Shown here: positions 59,919 through 64,000 of the stretch, one piece after another
Layout of the letters: every line of letters starts with the position of its first letter
Position numbering within the stretch: position 1 is the stretch's first letter
Source of the DNA: Peribacillus saganii
GTDB taxonomy: Bacteria; Bacillota; Bacilli; Bacillales; DSM-1321
Assembly: GCF_003429095.1 (NCBI RefSeq)
Contig: NZ_QVTE01000008.1
Location: forward strand, 1 to 64,000
DNA: 64,000 nt
Direction: 5' to 3'
Translations under genes and position numbers: made by a program
The notes under the pieces: model-generated
Told to the model about the DNA's origin: nothing
Database searches by the model: none
What the model saw: only the letters and a program-made list of their open reading frames with translations

Positions 59919-61421
59919 TCAACGAGAAAACAGCGGATTCTCCTTCACGTCCAGCCAGCTCTCTGTTTGTTCCAGTTGTCCTGCTAATTGGAATAGAAGA
60001 TCCTCACCACCCCTGCCTGCAATAAGTTGAACACCAATTGGCAAGCCGTCTGGGGTCAGATGGAGAGGTACCGACATAGCCGGTTGTCCAGTCAGATTAG
60101 CAAGCTGTGTAAACGGAGTTCTCTTCAGGCTGTTTTCTGCAATCTGATCTATAATTCCTGATTTTTTCAATAAGCTTCCCAAGCCCAGGCTGCCTACAGT
60201 TTTAATCAAAAACTTCTCTGAAGATGATGGTTCAAGCTCGCCGATTATAGCAGGAGGACATGCTGTTGCAGGAGTTAAATAGAGATCGTATGTTTCATGG
60301 AAGGCCTCCATAGCGATGGCTGCTTTATCCCACTCCCTAATTGCAAGTACAAATTCTTCCGCTGACGATACCTTGCCTAACAATCCTAAAAGCCAGGTTG
60401 TTGGTTCAACATCGGTCATTTTTGCCTTCCGTCCAAGCACTGATTCCAGGGAAGCCAGTGTTGCTGCGACCTCACCAAAGTACATAGTAAGATAGCTTTT
60501 TGCGATTTTGCTGCCATCAACAGGGGCTTCTTTTTCTTCAACGAAATGCCCTAGCGATTCCAGTAATGCTGCTGCCTTATTTACTGCTAGTTTACACTCT
60601 GCATCGACCTTAGTCCCAATTGGAGAGGCAATGGTATAAGCAATCTTAAGTTTTCTTTCCAGTGGAGCTTGACATATTTTAAGGTAAGTCCCTTCAAAAG
60701 ACCTGGCATGAAAAGCAGCTGCCTTTTCGTAGCCATGTAATTCATCAAGCATGGCAGCGCTGTCCCTGACAGTTCTAGTTAAAACATGGTCCACCGAGGC
60801 ACCTTGCCAGTGCCGCCCAAAAATGGGACCGGCAGGCGTACGTCCCCTTGAAGGTTTTATGCCGAACAAGCCGCAATAAGCCGCTGGTATTCTAATGGAT
60901 CCGCCCCCGTCATTTGCTCCGGCGATTGGAACCATTCCTGATGCGACTGCTGCTGCTGAACCCCCGCTTGAGCCGCCAGGAGTATGATTCATATTCCAGG
61001 GGTTTCTGGTCGGCCCATAGAAAGCCGGTTCTGTAGTGCCCATGAGAGCAAACTCCGGAACATTAGTCTGCCCGACAAAAACCACTCCGGTTTCTCTGGC
61101 TTTTGCTACATAAGCTGAATCGTCTTTAGCAGTATATCCCTGCAATGACTTGGAACCGGAAGTAATCTTTTCACCGGCGATTTCTTGTGTTATATCTTTC
61201 AGAAGCATTGGGACTGCTGCAAAAGGTGAATCATAATTTATACTTCCTAAACTATTTTCCGCATGGTCATACATTTTGTTGATTACCGCATTTAACGACG
61301 GGTTCTGTTTTTCAATTTGTTTGATGGCCTCTTGTAAAACCTCTATGGGCTTAACCTGTTTGGATTTAATTAATTCAGCCAGTCCGAGACCGTCGTATTC
61401 CTTATATGGAAATACCTCCAT
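59919..61421 (-). CDS. amidase-signature family amidase
   Basis: 500-residue amidohydrolase with the amidase-signature catalytic triad Lys75 (MLLKDIT), cis-Ser151 ([14 protein letters not shown]) and nucleophile Ser175 ([10 protein letters not shown]); the Ser-Ser distance of 24 matches the family. It is cytoplasmic and not linked to gatC or gatB, so it is not the tRNA amidotransferase. ATG 61421 has GGAGAGG 5 nt upstream; the longer GTG 61439 overlaps that site. Substrate unknown (aliphatic or aryl amides are typical). Monocistronic. Confidence 0.88.
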   Translation of the reverse strand: MEVFPYKEYDGLGLAELIKSKQVKPIEVLQEAIKQIEKQNPSLNAVINKMYDHAENSLGSINYDSPFAAVPMLLKDITQEIAGEKITSGSKSLQGYTAKDDSAYVAKARETGVVFVGQTNVPEFALMGTTEPAFYGPTRNPWNMNHTPGGSSGGSAAAVASGMVPIAGANDGGGSIRIPAAYCGLFGIKPSRGRTPAGPIFGRHWQGASVDHVLTRTVRDSAAMLDELHGYEKAAAFHARSFEGTYLKICQAPLERKLKIAYTIASPIGTKVDAECKLAVNKAAALLESLGHFVEEKEAPVDGSKIAKSYLTMYFGEVAATLASLESVLGRKAKMTDVEPTTWLLGLLGKVSSAEEFVLAIREWDKAAIAMEAFHETYDLYLTPATACPPAIIGELEPSSSEKFLIKTVGSLGLGSLLKKSGIIDQIAENSLKRTPFTQLANLTGQPAMSVPLHLTPDGLPIGVQLIAGRGGEDLLFQLAGQLEQTESWLDVKENPLFSR

Positions 61422-61782
61422 CTTAACCTCTCCAATCACATACTATAAAATAATATTTAGAATATTTAATTATTTCTGCATTTTACTTGATTTTTCCTTT
61501 TTCAATCACCAGATTTAGGACAGATTAATGAGAATTTTGCTTGGCAGCTGTCTCCAAAATGCGTCCGTAGACCCTTGGACAACATGATACTAATGAAGAT
61601 TTTGAATATGTTACCATAATTCGTAGCGGGAAATAGGTTACTATTAGGAGGGGAATAATAAAGAGGCATAGTGAGTTATCATAATGATTTGGGTGAAACA
61701 GAAGAAAAAGGCTAGCAGGACATTAACATGAGTACAATAAACCCCTGCCAAACAAATGGCAGGGGTTATGTAATATAAATTT
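61422..61782. other. intergenic region between amidase and flavoprotein genes
   Basis: Contains a strong hairpin (61740-61767). A lone TTAGGAGGGG sequence at about 61645 has no proper start codon after it. Otherwise no gene is seen. Confidence 0.45.
61740..61767 (-). terminator. terminator of the small flavoprotein gene
   Basis: AACCCCTGCCA and TGGCAGGGGTT (11 bp, 6-nt loop) with TTATT following on the minus strand. Confidence 0.75.
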
Positions 61783-62346
61783 TTATGACTTTAGAACATC
61801 ATGGTCTACATAACGTTCTCCGTTTAGCTCACTGACAATATTTATAGCGACCTTTGCTCCGTCGCCAGCAGTGATGATTGTATGCATGCTTACCCCGGCA
61901 CATGTCCCTGCGGCCCAGATGCCTTCGATGTTTGTTTTTCCAGCCGCATCGCAGTCGATGATGGATTTGATTCGCGGCTCTGTACCTGCTTTTGTTTGGA
62001 CACCGGCTTTTTCTGCTAATTCTACAATCATACCTGTTGAAAGAACAACATGTTTACCTTCATAGCTGCCATTCTCTGTTTCAATTGTAAATCCCTCATT
62101 TGCTTTAACAATATTCGTCGCCTTTGTTTGTACAATTTCAGCTCCAAACTTTGTTGCTTGCGATTTTCCAAGTTCAACCAGGTCAGGTCCCGTGAGTTCA
62201 GCCACTCCATAATGATTTTCAATCCATGCTCGTTTAGTTACGCTTTGATCGCTGTCGATAACTAAAGTGCTTTTTCCTGCTTTGGCAGTGAAAAGGGCGG
62301 CGCTTCCACCGGCAGGTCCTGCGCCAATGATAACAACGTCATACAT
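61783..62346 (-). CDS. thioredoxin reductase-like FAD protein, single domain
   Basis: 187 residues. FAD-binding N-terminus VVIIGAGPAGGSAALFTAKAG and C-terminal GIWAAGTCAGVSMHTIITAGDGAKVAINI resemble the two halves of the FAD domain of thioredoxin reductases. The NADPH domain and the CxxC motif are missing. The FAD halves join directly (VLSTGM to a short linker), so this is a natural short form, not a simple truncation. It may take electrons from a separate reductase or act as a redox sensor; the function is unknown. AGGAGGGAAAA precedes the ATG. Confidence 0.78.
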   Translation of the reverse strand: MYDVVIIGAGPAGGSAALFTAKAGKSTLVIDSDQSVTKRAWIENHYGVAELTGPDLVELGKSQATKFGAEIVQTKATNIVKANEGFTIETENGSYEGKHVVLSTGMIVELAEKAGVQTKAGTEPRIKSIIDCDAAGKTNIEGIWAAGTCAGVSMHTIITAGDGAKVAINIVSELNGERYVDHDVLKS

Positions 62347-62435
62347 AGTTTTTCCCTCCTAAAACAATTCTCATAAAAATATTATCAAGAATTTTCAGAT
62401 TATGGAAAAAATATGCTCGCCATGATAAAGTCCTA

Positions 62436-62756
62436 TCAATCGGTTAAAACACCCCAGCCGTCTGAATGGCCATTATACGGCTTGCACAATTCATCCAGCT
62501 TCTTTTGAATATTCACGATTTCTTTATGTGTAAGCATCATTTTACGAGAGCCGTAGCATGTCCATTCATCCGTTTCATCATCCTGAATGACTTCTCCGTG
62601 CAAGCCTTCTGCCTTCATAGCTTCCAAAACTTTTTCACCGCTTTTTTTGTCTGGAACTGCCACGAAAAAATCAACAAGCTGCGGTTTCTTGAAGTTAACT
62701 CCTTCTTTAAACAGCATGCTTAAAATCTTACCGTCTTCATCATTTGGAAATTTCAT
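62436..62756 (-). CDS. RraB-family (ribonuclease E inhibitor-like) protein
   Basis: 106 residues, acidic, soluble. It has the RraB-like alternating pattern: KPQLVDFFVAVPDKKSGEKV, then a core with DDETDEWTCYGSRKMMLTHKEI and a C-terminal GHSDGWGV. RraB binds and inhibits RNase E in E. coli. Bacillales use RNase Y/J1 and generally lack RNase E, so a different target is likely here. AAAGGAG lies 6-7 nt before the ATG. It is 30 nt from the next gene upstream (62787) on the same strand, so a two-gene operon is possible. Confidence 0.7.
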   Translation of the reverse strand: MKFPNDEDGKILSMLFKEGVNFKKPQLVDFFVAVPDKKSGEKVLEAMKAEGLHGEVIQDDETDEWTCYGSRKMMLTHKEIVNIQKKLDELCKPYNGHSDGWGVLTD

Positions 62757-62786
62757 TTATTAAACTCCTTTCAGCTTCAGCCTCAA

Positions 62787-63029
62787 TTAATCACTTTTAA
62801 AAAACTTACGATTACGATAGTTCTCTGAATGGTCCAGCTCTTTATTGATAAGCCATTCCATTTCCTCCAAATTGTCACGACTTACGGGAGGGTCGATTGC
62901 AGACCAATCCACAGTATAAACAAAATAATAATACTTTACTCTACGGAAAATAACGAGAGAATTCGGAAATTCATCGAAAATTGCTTTAATTGTATTTCGC
63001 CTGGCAAATGACCAAGTTTTAAGTTTCAT
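62787..63029 (-). CDS. hypothetical protein, 80 residues
   Basis: Small soluble protein with a basic N-terminus (KLKTWSFARRNTIKAIFDEF) and a beta-rich, aromatic middle (RRVKYYYFVYTVDW). AAAAGGA stands 9 nt before the ATG. Probably co-transcribed with the RraB-family gene. Family not recognised; small size and basic N-terminus permit nucleic acid or protein binding, but this is speculation. Confidence 0.55.
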   Translation of the reverse strand: MKLKTWSFARRNTIKAIFDEFPNSLVIFRRVKYYYFVYTVDWSAIDPPVSRDNLEEMEWLINKELDHSENYRNRKFFKSD

Positions 63030-63208
63030 GGCAAAGTCCTTTTCTTATAATAACAGACATGGTAATCTTTACCCTAACTAGTTAAGAAAGTTAACTTAAA
63101 GAGAGCTATTTTTTAATAGACGGGAAGAAAGATTAAAACCGAACCAAGCAGCTTTACCTAAATAGCTGGTCTGAATCTGCAGAAAAAGGGTAGTAATAAA
63201 AGAATAAC

Positions 63209-63254
63209 GGTATCGCCGCTTAAAGAATGGCGATTCCGGCACGGATACCTTTTT
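63209..63254 (+). promoter_or_regulatory. leader hairpins before the HD gene
   Basis: GGTATC (63209-63214) can pair with GATACC (63244-63249, followed by TTTTT), or the longer GGTATCGCC can pair imperfectly with GGCGATTCC (63229-63237). The two options exclude each other, an attenuator-like arrangement. Confidence 0.4.
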
Positions 63255-63284
63255 CGTATTATGAAGTAATTAGGAGGGAATAGG

Positions 63285-63812
63285 ATGAGGGATGTTACTC
63301 TGTTACAGGTATTTGAACATCGCATTGCCCAAAAATATTTGAAGCGTTCGGGGATCGCTCATGCTATTGCCGTAGCTTACCACGCATTTAACCTGGCAAA
63401 GGAACATGGAGAAGACGTGGATATTGCCACAAAAGCCGGTTTGCTGCATGACATAGGCCATTTCACCTGGTACCGAAATGGGAAGTGGGATTACGATTTA
63501 TATAGACAAAATGATATACATCCGATCAAAGGGGCAGAGAGAGCTCATAAGCTCCTAATCCGATTAGGAGAAAATCCGGTTAGAGCACGGACCATCTCGC
63601 TCGCAATTTTGTTTCATACTGACTCCTTTTTGCCCTCCAACGATATTATCCGAACTCCGATGCAGCAGCTCATAAAATGGGCTGATGAAAAGGATGAGGA
63701 AAAGGGCGGTATGCACCATTACCGCAAATTGGACGCGGAAAGAGCCAGGCAGAGCATCCAGCGATTAGACCAGATGATTGATGAGGTGCAGCCGCTTTCG
63801 CAGCAATCATAA
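63285..63812 (+). CDS. HD-domain phosphohydrolase family protein
   Basis: 175 residues. HD motif in AGLLHDIGHFTW with an earlier His in AVAYHAFNLAK and later conserved ALLFHT-like LAILFHTDSF and an Asp in KWADEKDE, consistent with a metal-dependent HD fold. HD proteins hydrolyse phosphomonoesters or nucleotides; no more specific assignment is possible. AGGAGGGAA lies before the ATG, and possible attenuator hairpins precede it. Confidence 0.82.
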   Translation: MRDVTLLQVFEHRIAQKYLKRSGIAHAIAVAYHAFNLAKEHGEDVDIATKAGLLHDIGHFTWYRNGKWDYDLYRQNDIHPIKGAERAHKLLIRLGENPVRARTISLAILFHTDSFLPSNDIIRTPMQQLIKWADEKDEEKGGMHHYRKLDAERARQSIQRLDQMIDEVQPLSQQS

Positions 63813-63917
63813 ACAGTTACAGCAAAAAATACATTTAACTGAAAGTAAAGAAATGGGAAGTTATAGGGCTTAAATCTAACAATTGCTACATGAGTTTAAA
63901 AATTAACAGTAATAAAC

Positions 63918-63942
63918 AGAGGAGTGGGATTCCCACTCCTCT
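63918..63942. terminator. hairpin after the HD gene
   Basis: AGAGGAGTGGG and CCCACTCCTCT (11 bp, loop ATT). The U-tract is weak; it may serve either strand. Confidence 0.6.
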
Positions 63943-64000
63943 TATCAGTCAACTATGTATTAATCTAATTTCTACCCCTCGGAATCTAAGAGATTTTTTA

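Noticed and set aside
1-64000. CRISPR array, tRNA/rRNA genes, prophage, complete insertion sequence
   Set aside because: No regularly spaced repeats, no tRNA-like cloverleaf or rRNA motifs, and no transposase, integrase or phage structural genes were seen.

Overview
The window looks like the chromosome of a low-GC Gram-positive Bacillales species (Bacillus/Mesobacillus/Cytobacillus type). The evidence is strong AGGAGG-type ribosome binding sites, frequent GTG/TTG starts, U-tailed intrinsic terminators, CodY- and CcpA-like sites, and many genes with B. subtilis counterparts (ykfABCD, swrC/yerP with its TetR gene, yugP, ohr, amhX). No rRNA, tRNA, phage, intact insertion sequence or CRISPR array was seen.

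The first two thirds (about 1.1-41.5 kb) is a run of catabolic clusters. (1) 1169-6180: an MHS-type MFS transporter and a nitrilase are divergent, each with a near-perfect sigma-54 promoter. A palindrome lies between them, and its motif TGATT-N8-AATCA recurs twice in front of the adjacent sigma-54 activator gene. (2) 6732-19186: a long cluster of unknown substrate with a membrane transporter, D-2-hydroxyacid dehydrogenase, M20 peptidase, FAH-family hydrolase, tripartite tricarboxylate transporter (TctCBA), SDR, DUF3870 protein, quinone oxidoreductase, amidohydrolase, Rieske ferredoxin and malate/lactate-type dehydrogenase. (3) 19622-32470: glycolate/glyoxylate metabolism with a GntR regulator, GlcE-GlcF-GlcD, malate synthase G, an FAH-family protein, an IclR regulator, a lactate/glycolate permease, hydroxypyruvate isomerase and tartronate semialdehyde reductase. 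No glyoxylate carboligase is present. (4) 34511-41466: an AmhX-like amidohydrolase, a second sigma-54 activator, and a sigma-54 operon of iron alcohol dehydrogenase, transporter and succinate-semialdehyde dehydrogenase. The operon fits 4-hydroxybutyrate use, with a cre-like site next to the promoter.

The section 41.8-47.1 kb is a cut-down dpp-ykf locus. A dpp-type promoter with a CodY-like box and the first codons of dppA remain, dppBCDE is missing, and ykfA-ykfB-ykfC-ykfD plus a cytoplasmic beta-lactamase-fold protein follow. ykfD is frameshifted near its end. Next come a POT peptide transporter and a SwrC-like RND pump whose divergent TetR repressor gene is broken in several places.

The last 11 kb holds scattered housekeeping genes. 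They include a yybP-ykoY (Mn2+) riboswitch followed by two tandem terminators and an unrecognised 93-residue protein, YugP, an ECF S component, Ohr, an MHYT-PAS-GGDEF-EAL protein, an amidase, a small flavoprotein, an RraB-family protein and an HD-domain protein. Decayed genes (ABC ATPase tail, alpha/beta hydrolase, dppA, tetR) and a dispersed intergenic repeat (three copies) point to ongoing genome rearrangement.
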